Shown: positions 8,968-17,593, numbered from the stretch's first letter. The stretch: DNA of 52,024 bases from DYIU01 sp038326775 (GCA_038326775.1 JBBQKJ010000019.1:1-52024), one strand, 5' to 3'. The notes: generated by a model not told the origin, from the sequence alone. Program-made: numbers and translations.

Positions 8968-10002
8968 ATGAGTAGAGTATTCAACAAGTATGTCGCGGCG
9001 GCGGTCCTGCTGGTCCTGCTGTTCGCGACCGGCGTGAAGATACACTCGGTGATGGCCGGCCCCCCGCCGCGGAACTGGAACTATCAGAACCTCGAGCGCA
9101 TAAAGAGCCCCCCCGGCAAGTTCTCATTCGCCGTTTTCGGCGACAACCAGAACTCGGTCACTGTTTTCAACGACCTCATCGACAGGCTGAACCACGATGA
9201 TATCGCGTTCGCGTTCGACAACGGCGACCTGGTATGTGACGGCGAGGTGGAGAAATACCGGTTTTTCTTGAGGCAGGTCGAGAGGCTCGAAAAGCCCCTG
9301 CTGACCGCGATGGGAAACCACGAGACATACGCGGGCAAGCGTGGTAACTACTACGACATATTCGGGCCTTTCTATTATTCGTTTGCGGTTGGGCAAAGCT
9401 ACTTCATCGTGCTGGACAACGCCGATGAGCGCAATCCCGGCCCGTTCCAGTTAGAGTGGCTCGAGGCAGAACTCGAAAAGAGCCGGGCGTACGAGCAACG
9501 CTTTGTCTTCATGCATATACCGCTGTATGACACGCGCCGGAGCGGTTTCGGCCTCAAGCACGGCATGAAGAACAGGGCGACGGCGAAGAAGCTCAACCGG
9601 CTGCTCGACCGCTATGACGTCACGATGCTTTTCGCCTCGCACATACACGAGTATGACCGGGGGGTCTGGGGCAGGACCCCCTACATCATTACCGGTGGCG
9701 CGGGCGGCGAGCTCGCGGGCACTGACCCCGACCGTTACTTCTTCCATTTTCTGAGGGTGAAGGTCCTGGACGGCAGAGTGGAGTACGAGGTGGTCAGGCT
9801 CAAGACCCCGGCGGTGCTGTGGCTCAACAGGCTCATCCACAGCACCTGGCTCTACTCTTACTCGTTGTTCGCCACGCACTACTTCGACCTTGTGCTCGCA
9901 GCGTCAGTGCTTTTCCTTCTCGTATTCGCGCTGCAAGCGCTGGACCGCAGGAAACGGAAACCGGCACGCGTTAGCAAGGGGGGAGCGGATGAAGACGGTT
10001 GA
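8968..10002 (+). CDS. Membrane-anchored calcineurin-like metallophosphoesterase
   Basis: A 344-residue protein with an N-terminal anchor (about residues 8-28), an external metallophosphoesterase domain and a C-terminal hydrophobic helix (about 305-327) followed by a basic tail. The dimetal motifs are visible in order: VFGDNQ, NGD, GNHE, MHIP and SHIHEYD. The usual GD-x-H block is GDNQ, as in many secreted members. It should cleave phosphoesters at the outer membrane face. It follows the secreted phosphodiesterase and overlaps the alpha/beta hydrolase gene by 14 bp, so the three are probably one transcript acting on a shared envelope or lipid substrate. Confidence 0.85.
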   Translation: MSRVFNKYVAAAVLLVLLFATGVKIHSVMAGPPPRNWNYQNLERIKSPPGKFSFAVFGDNQNSVTVFNDLIDRLNHDDIAFAFDNGDLVCDGEVEKYRFFLRQVERLEKPLLTAMGNHETYAGKRGNYYDIFGPFYYSFAVGQSYFIVLDNADERNPGPFQLEWLEAELEKSRAYEQRFVFMHIPLYDTRRSGFGLKHGMKNRATAKKLNRLLDRYDVTMLFASHIHEYDRGVWGRTPYIITGGAGGELAGTDPDRYFFHFLRVKVLDGRVEYEVVRLKTPAVLWLNRLIHSTWLYSYSLFATHYFDLVLAASVLFLLVFALQALDRRKRKPARVSKGGADEDG

Positions 10003-10873
10003 TTCCCGGTTCTTAAGCGGCGGGATGAAGTGCGCCGGATCGCTGTACCTGCCGGAGGCGGAGAAGCCGCCGGTCGTGGTCATGGCCCATGGCTTCGGTG
10101 CCGAGAGGTCGTTCAGGCTGCCTGCGTTCGCTGAGCGTTTTGTCGAAAAAGGCATGGCGGTTTACCTGTTCGATTACCGGAACTTCGGCGACAGCCCAGG
10201 CGAGCCCAGGAACCTGGTGAGCCCTCGCCGGCACGTGGCCGACTGGGGCGCGGCAATCGCCCACGTGCGCGGGCTGCGCGAGGTCGACGGCGGCAGGATG
10301 GGCCTGTGGGGAACGTCTTTCAGCGGGGGTCACGTCATGGTTGCCGCGGCGAAGTTCGCACCGGTGAAGGCAGTAGTCTCGCAGGTTCCGTTCGTGGACG
10401 GTGTCGCGACGGCTTTCGGGTTCAAGCCCGCGTTCGTCGTCCGGGCGGTCGCTCACGCCTTGCGCGACCTCGCCACGCTCGCCACCGCGAGGCCTGCACA
10501 CCTCGTTCCCATCGTGGGTGACCCTGACGAGTTCGCGATGATGAACACGCCCGACTCCAGGCCGGGCTACATGGCGCTGGTGCCCGAAGGCACGGCATGG
10601 CGCAACGAGTGCCCGGCGCGCGCAGGGCTTACGTTGACCGCATACAGGCCGGTCATGTACGCCGGGAAGATAAACTGCCCGGCGCTCATAGTGCTTGCCG
10701 AAAAGGACTCGCTTATCAGCCCGGGCTCGGTGCGAAGGACTGCCGCGAAGATAAGGAACGCCACCGTGGCGCCCATGCCGGTGGGCCATTTCGACGTCTA
10801 CGTCGGCGACTGGTTCGAGAAGGTCGTCGAGCTCGAAGGAGAGTTCCTTCGCGAGAACCTGGAGGGCGACTGA
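9989..10873 (+). CDS. Alpha/beta hydrolase
   Basis: A 294-residue serine hydrolase without a signal peptide. The oxyanion loop MAHGFGAERS (residue 32 onward), DYRNFGDSPGEPR, nucleophile elbow GTSFSGG (Ser110), the acid LAEKDSL (Asp near 240) and GHFDVY (His near 265) place it with the dienelactone-hydrolase/COG1073-like esterases. Probable role is hydrolysis of an ester or thioester. The ATG at 9989 is chosen because AAGGGGGGAG precedes it; it overlaps the phosphoesterase gene by 14 bp. Confidence 0.8.
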   Translation: MKTVDSRFLSGGMKCAGSLYLPEAEKPPVVVMAHGFGAERSFRLPAFAERFVEKGMAVYLFDYRNFGDSPGEPRNLVSPRRHVADWGAAIAHVRGLREVDGGRMGLWGTSFSGGHVMVAAAKFAPVKAVVSQVPFVDGVATAFGFKPAFVVRAVAHALRDLATLATARPAHLVPIVGDPDEFAMMNTPDSRPGYMALVPEGTAWRNECPARAGLTLTAYRPVMYAGKINCPALIVLAEKDSLISPGSVRRTAAKIRNATVAPMPVGHFDVYVGDWFEKVVELEGEFLRENLEGD

Positions 10874-10882
10874 CGCTCATGG

Positions 10883-10912
10883 AAGCGGGCCCGCTCTTAA
10901 ACGGGCCCGTTT
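10883..10912. terminator. Bidirectional terminator hairpin
   Basis: Arms AAGCGGGCCCG (10883-10893) and CGGGCCCGTTT (10902-10912) pair over 11 positions with one G-T wobble around an 8-nt loop. It lies between convergent genes and can serve both. Confidence 0.6.
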
Positions 10913-10943
10913 GATCACGCTTCGCCGGCCGATGCGCCCGGTG

Positions 10944-12164
10944 CTACCCGATTTCCTCGATCGCCAGCGCGTACCTGGAGGTCAGCTCGCAGCCATCCTT
11001 GTTGATGACGATGGGGTTCTCGTAGCGGAAGCCGACGCCGTCCTCGTTCGCGGCGTACTGCATGGCCAGTATCACCATTTCGTTTTCCTGGTAGACGTGT
11101 TCGGGGTCGGTCCAGTAAGGGATAGGCACATCCATGCTGGCGCCGACCCGCCACTCGTCACCGAAGAGCCCGATACCGTGCTCCACGCCGGGGAGGATGA
11201 AGTCAGAGCAGTTGCGTTCCTCGGAGAACTTCCCCACCTCGGTGATGAGGTCGCCCGGGGTCGCGCCCGCGCGGTAGCCGCCGGCGACGAACTGCACGCA
11301 GGCGACGAAGTTATCGGCGTGCCAGCGCTGCCGCTCGGTCGCCGGGGCCAGAAGGTAGTTGTGCGAGTGGTCTCCCAGGGCCAGCTTGAACATGCCGTGC
11401 AGGTCGAACATCAGAGGCTCGCCGGCGGCGAACTCCTTGGTAGTGGGAGGCGTGCAGGCGCCGAGCCCGGTGCGCCACCCGCTCGAGATCTCGTTCAGGC
11501 CGGCGAAGTTCCACTCGGAGACGCTTCCCTGCCGGCGCATCGCGAGCGCCGCGATGCCGGCGAGCTCCGTCTCGGTCATGCCCTTCCAGCCGCCGTTCTC
11601 GATGGCCGCGCGGGCCGCCTTCTGGCCCTCGTCGACTATGCGGCCCGCCTCGCGGAAACGGTTGATGGTCCCCTCGTCCTTGATGAGGGATGCCCGGTCG
11701 ACTATGTCGTGGGAGTTAACGAACTCCAGGCCGGGCAGTGCCGCGGAGAACTGCTCGTACTCGTAGTGGGTCAGCCAGCCCTCTGCCGTGTAGGTAGCCA
11801 TCCCGGTCTCGTAGCCAAGCCTGCCCTTCGTGATGCCCAGCTCGTCCTCGATGAAGTACTGTATCGCCTCTATCTGGTCCGCGCCGCCCGCGCCGAAATA
11901 GCCGCGGGTGTGGTCCTCGTCCATCCAGGTCTCGCTGAGCACGCGGGCGCAGTCGATCACGAACGTGAAGAGAGTAGGCAGACCTTCGGCCGGGATGACG
12001 ATGTAGCTGCGCCAGGGCACGAACGCGTCGACGATAAAGCTCATGGTGCGGATACGCGAGCCGAGGTAGACGTCTATTTCGCGGGCCTGCATCTCAGCCT
12101 GTATGTCCTTGATGCGCTTCTCCACATCCACGGCATAGCGGTCGTTATTGGTGTCAGCAACCAT
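10944..12164 (-). CDS. M24 family metallopeptidase (aminopeptidase P/creatinase-like)
   Basis: A 406-residue pita-bread-fold enzyme. Residues about 15-160 form the creatinase-type N-terminal domain and the rest the M24 domain. Metal ligands are visible in MFDLHG (Asp), GDHSHNY (Asp), PGVEHGIGLFGDE (His), ENEMVI (Glu) and GFRYENP (Glu). It is expected to cleave Xaa-Pro dipeptides or an amidine-type C-N bond; substrate is not determined. The frame is open further upstream, but ATG 12164 is preferred because a GGGGGAT site lies about 9 nt before it. The SCP-2 gene ends 17 bp upstream, so both are likely co-transcribed. Confidence 0.8.
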   Translation of the reverse strand: MVADTNNDRYAVDVEKRIKDIQAEMQAREIDVYLGSRIRTMSFIVDAFVPWRSYIVIPAEGLPTLFTFVIDCARVLSETWMDEDHTRGYFGAGGADQIEAIQYFIEDELGITKGRLGYETGMATYTAEGWLTHYEYEQFSAALPGLEFVNSHDIVDRASLIKDEGTINRFREAGRIVDEGQKAARAAIENGGWKGMTETELAGIAALAMRRQGSVSEWNFAGLNEISSGWRTGLGACTPPTTKEFAAGEPLMFDLHGMFKLALGDHSHNYLLAPATERQRWHADNFVACVQFVAGGYRAGATPGDLITEVGKFSEERNCSDFILPGVEHGIGLFGDEWRVGASMDVPIPYWTDPEHVYQENEMVILAMQYAANEDGVGFRYENPIVINKDGCELTSRYALAIEEIG

Positions 12165-12181
12165 CTGAATCATCCCCCGTA

Positions 12182-12580
12182 TCAGTAATCCGTCGGAATC
12201 GTGGCAAGGACCTTGTTGAGCTTGTCCACCAGGGGCGCCAGGCGCAGGGCTTTGGCCATGTTTCCGCGCAGGGTCAGCTTGCGGGAAGTGAGGGCCCTTA
12301 CCGCGCCCAGCTCCGCCCGGGTGATCTTCGCGAACGTATCGTAGTCGGCGATTATCTTGAACTCCCCCTTGGGCGGCTCGCCGGTCCCGGTCTCGAACCT
12401 GCTCACGTTGCCGTCGGTGAATTCCACGAAGAAATACCGGTCCTGCCCGTCGGGACAGTTCTTGTAGATGTTCGTCATCGAGCTTGTAAGGTTGTGGAGC
12501 TTCTCCGGGGTCAATGCCTCCGCGGCGCGCTTGTGCCCCTCCTCGGCCCATTCCGGGCTCAGATAGGCCAGATTAGCCAT
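12182..12580 (-). CDS. SCP-2 sterol-transfer-like protein
   Basis: A 132-residue single-domain protein of the SCP-2/sterol carrier family. Such proteins bind hydrophobic ligands such as fatty acyl-CoA or sterol-like lipids. The central GEFKIIADYDTFAKITRAELGAV... KLTLRGNMAKALRL pattern matches the family's beta sheet plus lipid-tunnel helix. AAAGGAG precedes the ATG. It is the first gene of a two-gene unit with the M24 peptidase. Confidence 0.8.
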   Translation of the reverse strand: MANLAYLSPEWAEEGHKRAAEALTPEKLHNLTSSMTNIYKNCPDGQDRYFFVEFTDGNVSRFETGTGEPPKGEFKIIADYDTFAKITRAELGAVRALTSRKLTLRGNMAKALRLAPLVDKLNKVLATIPTDY

Positions 12581-12630
12581 CGGCTTCTCCTTTCGTCTCG
12601 TACATCTGCAACATTATCCTATCACCCCAC

Positions 12631-12695
12631 ATTCATCCTGGGGTCACCTGATCTGGTTTCATAAAGACCTGGGGTCTGACCCCAATTATTAGATG
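12631..12695. repeat. GGGGTCAG-family repeat, compound copy
   Basis: ATTCATCCTGGGGTCA (12631-12646) is followed by TGATCTGGTTTCAT and a second unit GGGGTCTGACCCC (12671-12683) with an AATTATTAGATG tail. The 20-base string CTGACCCCAATTATTAGATG (12676-12695) recurs exactly at 14706-14725. The tail supplies the last Ile codon and the TAA stop of the ABC ATPase gene. Confidence 0.75.
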
Positions 12696-13414
12696 GATTT
12701 GCCATCGTCGCAGTGGAGGTCGGCGGCGTTGCCGGGGACGTCCGAGTCGACCTTTCCGTCGCGCAGGGTGACGACGCGGCGCGTGTAGCCGGCGACCATG
12801 GGGTCGTGAGTGACTATCGCGAACGTCTGCTCGAGCTTATCGTTCAGGTCTCGCATGACCTCGATGATGCGGCAGGTATTGACCGTGTCCAGCTCGCCGG
12901 TCGGCTCGTCAGCCAGGACCAGCGCCGGGCTCGTGACCAGCGCCCGGGCGATGGCTACCCTCTGCCTCTCGCCTCCCGACAGCTGCGAGGGGCGGTTTTT
13001 CGCCCTGTTGGTGAGCCCGACCAGTTCCAGGGCCTCCGCGGCCCGCTTCTCGCGCTCGTTCGCTCCTACCTTGAGATACCGGAGTGGAAGCTGCACGTTT
13101 TCGCTGGCGTTGAGCACCGGCAGCAGGTTGAACTCCTGGAAGACGAAGCCTATCTTCTCGCGCCTGATGCGCGTTAGCTCTTTCTCGTTCAGCCCCTGGG
13201 TGTCAACGCCGTCGATGAAGACGTGACCGTCGGTGGGCACATCGAGGCCGCCAATGAGATTGAGCAGGGTCGACTTGCCGGAGCCGGAAGGCCCTACGAT
13301 AGCTATGAACTCACCTTTCTCTATCGTGAGGTCTATCCCGTCAACGGCGCGGACCTCCTCGGACGCACCTTCCGAGTAGACCTTGGAGAGCTGCTTCAGG
13401 ACGATGTTGCTCAT
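12689..13414 (-). CDS. ABC transporter ATP-binding protein, MacB/LolD type
   Basis: A 241-residue nucleotide-binding subunit. Walker A GPSGSGKST (residues 41-49), Q-loop FQEFNLLP, signature LSGGERQR, Walker B VLADEPTGELD and the switch His (THDPM) are all present. The EFNLLPVLNASENVQLPL stretch is characteristic of the MacB/LolD/FtsE-like group. It powers the adjacent permease (3-bp gap), in lipoprotein release, peptide export or envelope remodelling. The terminal Ile and the stop codon come from the downstream repeat. Confidence 0.9.
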   Translation of the reverse strand: MSNIVLKQLSKVYSEGASEEVRAVDGIDLTIEKGEFIAIVGPSGSGKSTLLNLIGGLDVPTDGHVFIDGVDTQGLNEKELTRIRREKIGFVFQEFNLLPVLNASENVQLPLRYLKVGANEREKRAAEALELVGLTNRAKNRPSQLSGGERQRVAIARALVTSPALVLADEPTGELDTVNTCRIIEVMRDLNDKLEQTFAIVTHDPMVAGYTRRVVTLRDGKVDSDVPGNAADLHCDDGKSI

Positions 13415-13417
13415 CTG

Positions 13418-14578
13418 CTAGTCCTCCCTGAGTGATTCGACCGGCTTGAGCCTCGAGGCCCTCAGAGCCGGGAAGATGCCCGCCAGCGTTCCGAGCACCG
13501 TAGCGAAAATGACGGGGCCGACCACCACCAGCCAGCTTATGGTGAAGACCGTCACGTTGTTTGACTGGGTGGCGCGGTTCAACAGGATGATGGCAAGGAG
13601 CCCCAGGCCCATCCCGATAAGCCCCCCCAGCAGGCCTATCATGGCCGACTCCAGCAGGTACTCGCCGAGGATGGTCCCGGTCTCGGCGCCGATAGCCCTC
13701 TTGAGACCTATTTCCCTGGTCCGCTCCGAGACGGACATCACCATGGTGTTGATGATGGAGAGGCCACCAACGATCAGGGCGATAAAGGCGATGCCGAACA
13801 GGATGGCGTTGAAGATAAGGCTGAATTGCGATATCTGCTTCTCGGCCTCTGCGGGCGATATGACCCTCAGGCCGGCGACATTCGACTCGATGTCTTTGGC
13901 CAGCGCCTCGGGGTCGGTGCCCTGCTTCCAGGTCACGTAGATGGTCCCCGCTATCGGTTCGGCCTGCTTGATGAAAGGGTTGGACTTAAAGAAGAGCTCA
14001 AGCCCGTCCTCATAGGAGACGAAGGCGAAAGTATCCGGAGCCGACAGGGTGGGCTGGAGTATTCCCACTACCTCGAACTCCTCGCCTCTCAGGTCGACGT
14101 TTGCGCCGACCTCGGCATTGAGCTTGTTCGCCAGTGTCGAGCCCAGGAGGACCTTCTTTCTGTCGTCCGGTCCCAGGCTTCGGCCTTTGTCGACGTTGAG
14201 CTGCTTCAACAGGTCCGCGGAGCGGCTCAGATCGAGGCCGATAATGAGGTCCGGCGCCCCGAAGGAGAACTGCCCGGAGTCCTTCACGAACAGGCCGATG
14301 CCAACAACCGCATCCTTCACGCCGGGCACACCCTGGATCTCCCTGGCCGTTTTGAATGTGAGGTACTTCCCTTCCGCCCCACCGAACAGGCTGCCCCCGG
14401 AGGGCACGACGGAGATCGAGTTGGTGTACCAGCTCTTCGCGCCGCTGACCTGCTGGGTCAGGCGGGCCGAGAGGCCGCCCAGCACCGTGAGGGCGAAGAT
14501 GCCGACCACGATGCCGAAGACGGTCAGAAACGTGCGCGCCTTCCGCCGCCACATATTTCTCAAGATGACTTTTGCCAT
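13418..14578 (-). CDS. ABC transporter permease, MacB/FtsX type
   Basis: A 386-residue permease with the MacB arrangement: one N-terminal helix (about residues 17-38), a long extracytoplasmic MacB_PCD-like domain (about 40-240) and an FtsX domain with three C-terminal helices (about 265-375). The SERTREIGLKRAIGAE segment is the coupling-helix signature. It partners the ATPase encoded 3 bp downstream. Mechanotransmission rather than classical transport is typical of the family. A GAAAGGCGG site precedes the ATG. Confidence 0.88.
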   Translation of the reverse strand: MAKVILRNMWRRKARTFLTVFGIVVGIFALTVLGGLSARLTQQVSGAKSWYTNSISVVPSGGSLFGGAEGKYLTFKTAREIQGVPGVKDAVVGIGLFVKDSGQFSFGAPDLIIGLDLSRSADLLKQLNVDKGRSLGPDDRKKVLLGSTLANKLNAEVGANVDLRGEEFEVVGILQPTLSAPDTFAFVSYEDGLELFFKSNPFIKQAEPIAGTIYVTWKQGTDPEALAKDIESNVAGLRVISPAEAEKQISQFSLIFNAILFGIAFIALIVGGLSIINTMVMSVSERTREIGLKRAIGAETGTILGEYLLESAMIGLLGGLIGMGLGLLAIILLNRATQSNNVTVFTISWLVVVGPVIFATVLGTLAGIFPALRASRLKPVESLRED

Positions 14579-14695
14579 GCGGCCGCCTTTCTCATGTCTT
14601 GCGAATCCGTGACTCGGTTGGTCCTATTCCTAAAGACCAGTTCAAGGCGCGACGCCCAGTTCCTCCGCCCCCCGGGCCAAACCGCCTTTCATGCC

Positions 14696-14725
14696 GGGGT
14701 CAGATCTGACCCCAATTATTAGATG
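14696..14725. repeat. GGGGTCAG-family repeat, palindromic copy
   Basis: GGGGTCAGATCTGACCCC is a perfect 18-bp palindrome (14696-14713) followed by AATTATTAGATG. On the minus strand the tail provides the final Ile codon and the TAA stop of the acyl-CoA dehydrogenase fragment. Confidence 0.8.
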
Positions 14726-15123
14726 CCCAGCGTGTTGCAGATTATCTCGCGCATAATCTCGTCGGTGCCGCCGCCTATGCGTGCGATGCGGATGTCTCTC
14801 CAGGCGCGCTGGACCGGGTACTCCATCATGTACCCGTAGCCCCCCATCAGCTGCATGGCCTCGTCGGCCGCGTCGAACGCTACCCGGGTGGCCATCAGCT
14901 TGGCCATGGATATCTCCTTGACCGGGTACTCCCCGTGGTCGTACCGCCAGGCGGTCTGGTAGGTAAGCGCTTGCACAGCCTCTATCCGGGTGAAGAGGTC
15001 GGCGACGCGGTGGGCGACTGCCTGGTTCTTGATGACCGGCTTGCCGAATTGCACCCGCTCCTTCGCGTAATTGATTGCGCTCTCCAGAACGTCCCTGGCG
15101 GTAGCGATACAGGCGGCCGCCAC
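14719..15123 (-). pseudogene. Acyl-CoA dehydrogenase, C-terminal fragment
   Basis: 134 codons matching only the last third of an acyl-CoA dehydrogenase (normal length about 380). The helical domain motifs AAACIATARDVLESAINYAKERVQFGKP, split here as AAACIATARDV and YAKERVQFGKP, and the C-terminal MQLMGGYGYMMEYPVQRAWRD and GGGTDEIMREII are clear. The FAD-binding N-terminal and middle domains are missing. The first codon is GTG at 15123 without a ribosome site, and a TAG lies in frame five codons upstream. The break coincides with the start of an unrelated secreted-protein fragment on the other strand. Confidence 0.8.
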
Positions 15124-15127
15124 CTGC

Positions 15128-15994
15128 CAGGTAACCTACATGATCGAAGGGGAAGGGCAACAGATACGCACTAAGATCGTTCCCGCCAACTCCCGCAGGT
15201 CTTACAGCATGGCCGCCGATATCGGGACCGAGGATGCCTCGATACAGGTAGCATCCGACCTTCCGGTAATCCCGGAGCGTGCGATGTATAAGGACCACCG
15301 CCGCGCCGGCCACGAGTCTATCGGCACCACGGAAGCGGCCAACGACTACTACCTCGCGGAGGGGACAACGGCCTGGGGCTACACAACCTATGTCCTCGTG
15401 CAGAACCCTAACCCTGCTCCCGCGAACGTCACCGTTACATATATGATGCCGGGCGGGCCCGTGACACAGCCGGAGTTCACTATGCCCGCCAACTCCCGCG
15501 AGACCATAAGGGTGAACGACATATACCCGGACACAGACCTCTCGACCCGCGTCCACGGCTCACTGCCGATAATCGCGGAGCGGGCGATGTACTGGGACGG
15601 CGGCATGGGGTTCGGCGAGGCGATGCATGACTCCATCGGCACGCCCTGGGCCCACAGGGTCTATTACCTCCCGAACGGGCGGGCGAACTGGAGGCCCTCC
15701 TACAGCGAGGTGACGTACACCCTGGTGCAGAACCCCAACCTGGCGCCGGTGCACATACAGGTCAAGTACCTGAAACCGAACGGCGTGGACAACGTGACTT
15801 TTACGGATACGATAGGCGCGAGCTCGCGCCAGACCTACCGCCTGAACGACAGGATGGGAGCAGGCGGCGATGCTTCGATAGAGGTGACGTCCACCAACCC
15901 GGGGCTGAACATCATCGCCGAATGCGCCACTTACTACAGCAACGGCTTCGGGCAGGCAGGCGGCACCTGCACGATCGGCGGCTGGTCGGACTGA
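15128..15994 (+). pseudogene. Secreted WYFAEGTT-repeat (DUF5719-like) protein, 5'-truncated
   Basis: Homology starts abruptly near 15128 (QVTYMIEG). It continues through repeats with YYLAEGTTAWGYTTYVLVQNPNP and PIIAERAMYWDGG, the same type as the intact gene at 45486-47588. At least three repeat units of about 90-100 residues are present; the last ends in IAECATYYSNGFGQ just before the stop. The native signal peptide is absent. In frame, the sequence continues upstream to a TTG at 15071 through antisense acyl-CoA dehydrogenase DNA, giving by chance a hydrophobic N-terminus. It is best read as a truncated gene joined to foreign sequence. Confidence 0.7.
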
Positions 15995-16018
15995 ACCTGG
16001 AGCGCTGGCCCGGGGGTG

Positions 16019-16528
16019 CTACGTCTCCAAGGTGCTGACATCAGGAGGATGGTCAGCCTTAGACAGCGCTTGCATAAGGTCGCAGTAGGACTCACCCAGC
16101 AGGTCGGATTCGTCTACGGCGAACTCGCGAACGAGTTCGAGCGCGACGGCCTCGCCGTCGCTCTCGGGGGAGCCTTCCGCCAGGACCACCTCGAACTCGA
16201 TGAATTCGCCCAGGCCTTCGACCTCGTCAAGATGGATCCGGGTGGCTTCGAGGAGATAGACCGCCCGGGTCTTCTTTACCACCACCTTGATGCCGGGCGC
16301 AGCACCCAGGGCGGCCTTGAGCGCCGACGCGTCGCGCACGGGAGCGATGGCGTACCGCGAGAGACAGGGACCCTCCCGGTCGGGCCTGCTGTAGAAGATG
16401 AGCTCGGCATCTCCGGCCCCGTCGCTGAACTCACGCAGTTTCAGGCGCCCTGTCGGGACGGTGAAGTAAGTATCCACCTGCCGAAGCTTCGAGTCGGGAC
16501 CGCCGCCGGTCAGGCGCGCCGCCGTCAC
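16019..16528 (-). CDS. CYTH domain protein, N-terminally short
   Basis: A 169-residue protein of the CYTH superfamily (class IV adenylate cyclase CyaB/thiamine triphosphatase fold), which binds triphosphate in a beta tunnel. QVDTYFTVPTGRLKLREF, VVVKKTRAVYLLEATRIHLDEVEGLGEFIEFEVVL (here in two strings: VVVKKTRAVYLLEATR and LDEVEGLGEFIEFEV) are diagnostic. The ExExK first strand that normally opens the domain is missing: GTG 16528 has a GGGAG site 7 nt upstream, and the in-frame sequence back to a stop codon encodes no such motif. Activity is therefore doubtful. It lies in the zone of broken genes. Confidence 0.7.
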   Translation of the reverse strand: MTAARLTGGGPDSKLRQVDTYFTVPTGRLKLREFSDGAGDAELIFYSRPDREGPCLSRYAIAPVRDASALKAALGAAPGIKVVVKKTRAVYLLEATRIHLDEVEGLGEFIEFEVVLAEGSPESDGEAVALELVREFAVDESDLLGESYCDLMQALSKADHPPDVSTLET

Positions 16529-16576
16529 CCTGGCGCTCCCATCTTCCGGCTTTGACCGGCGGACTTAAGCATTGTA

Positions 16577-16588
16577 CTGACCGGTCAG
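16577..16588. promoter_or_regulatory. Candidate TetR-type operator
   Basis: CTGACCGGTCAG is a perfect 12-bp palindrome about 70 bp upstream of the epimerase start. Its CTGA-N4-TCAG layout matches the element before the TetR gene (4806-4821), suggesting control by the same or a related repressor. Confidence 0.45.
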
Positions 16589-16657
16589 AGACAGCACCCA
16601 CATGTTCACTTCTATGCTAGGCTCTTTTCCGCAAGTTCTCTAACGGGAGGGATGATG

Positions 16658-17593
16658 ATGAAGCTGTTCATCACCGGCGTGTCAGGGTACCTGGGCGGGC
16701 TGGTGTGCCAGGCCCTGGAAGACGACCCCGGCATCGAGAAGATAATCGGGGTCGATATCGCTCGCCCGCGCGCGGCCACTTCCAAGCTCGAGTTCCGCGA
16801 GTTCGACGTGCGCGACCCGCGTATCAGCGAGGCGATGGCCGGGTGCGACGCGGTGCTGCACATGGCGTTCGTACTGGACGAGATAAAGGACAAAGCCAGG
16901 ACCTACGACATCAACATCAACGGCTCTAAGAACATATTCCATTCCTGCCTTGACGCCGGCGTCCCCTGGCTGATCCAGCTCTCGTCGATGGCTGCGTTCG
17001 GGCCGCACCCCGACAACCCGGTCCCCCTTACAGAGGAGGACTACCCCCGCGGCGCCCCGGACTGCTACTACTGCTACAGCAAGGCCGAGCTAGAGCATTA
17101 CCTTTACTGGCTCTCGTCGAGGCACCCCGAGCTCGAGGTCACCATCCTTCGCCCGACCGTCATTCTGGGCGAGAACATCGACAACACCGTCTCCTGGTTG
17201 TTCCGAAGCAAGGTCGCCCTGCAGGTGAAGGGCCACGACTCGCTGGCGCAGTACATCCACGAAGACGACCTGTCGAGCGCCATCCGCCTGGTCCTTCAGA
17301 AGCGCGCGCATGGCATCTACCATGTAACCAGCGGCGACAGCATACGGGTGTCCGAAATGATGCGGCGTTCCGGGATGAGAGCGCCGAAGGTGCCGAAGAA
17401 GTTGCTAGAGAAGCTTGCCGATGTCGGGTTCGCGCTGGGCTTCGCACCGGTGTCGGGGCACTGGATAAGGATGTTCTCGGAATCGATGGTGGGTTCGAGC
17501 GACAGGCTGAAGGCGCTCGGATGGAAGCCCACCTGGACTACGGCGGAGCTTTTCGACGAGTACCTCGTCAAGCCGGGCAAGGCCACCAGGTAG
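16658..17593 (+). CDS. NAD-dependent epimerase/dehydratase family protein
   Basis: A 311-residue extended SDR. The Rossmann motif TGVSGYLGG lies at residues 6-14, VDIARP ends strand 2, the catalytic region shows SSMAAFG and YCYSK (Tyr-x-x-x-Lys), and RPTVILG follows. Such enzymes act on nucleotide sugars, sterols or flavonoid-like substrates; the NAD(P) sites are evident but the substrate is not. Three ATG codons occur at 16652, 16655 and 16658; the last has the best spacing from GGGAGGG. The upstream CTGACCGGTCAG palindrome suggests TetR-type repression. Confidence 0.85.
   Translation: MKLFITGVSGYLGGLVCQALEDDPGIEKIIGVDIARPRAATSKLEFREFDVRDPRISEAMAGCDAVLHMAFVLDEIKDKARTYDININGSKNIFHSCLDAGVPWLIQLSSMAAFGPHPDNPVPLTEEDYPRGAPDCYYCYSKAELEHYLYWLSSRHPELEVTILRPTVILGENIDNTVSWLFRSKVALQVKGHDSLAQYIHEDDLSSAIRLVLQKRAHGIYHVTSGDSIRVSEMMRRSGMRAPKVPKKLLEKLADVGFALGFAPVSGHWIRMFSESMVGSSDRLKALGWKPTWTTAELFDEYLVKPGKATR

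Noticed and set aside
10911..12188. A 425-codon open frame on the plus strand
   Set aside because: Antisense to the M24 peptidase, with no domain signature; a GC-driven shadow frame.
16529..16566. Upstream extension of the CYTH gene to restore ExExK
   Set aside because: The in-frame sequence back to a stop codon encodes no such motif, and GTG 16528 has its own ribosome site.
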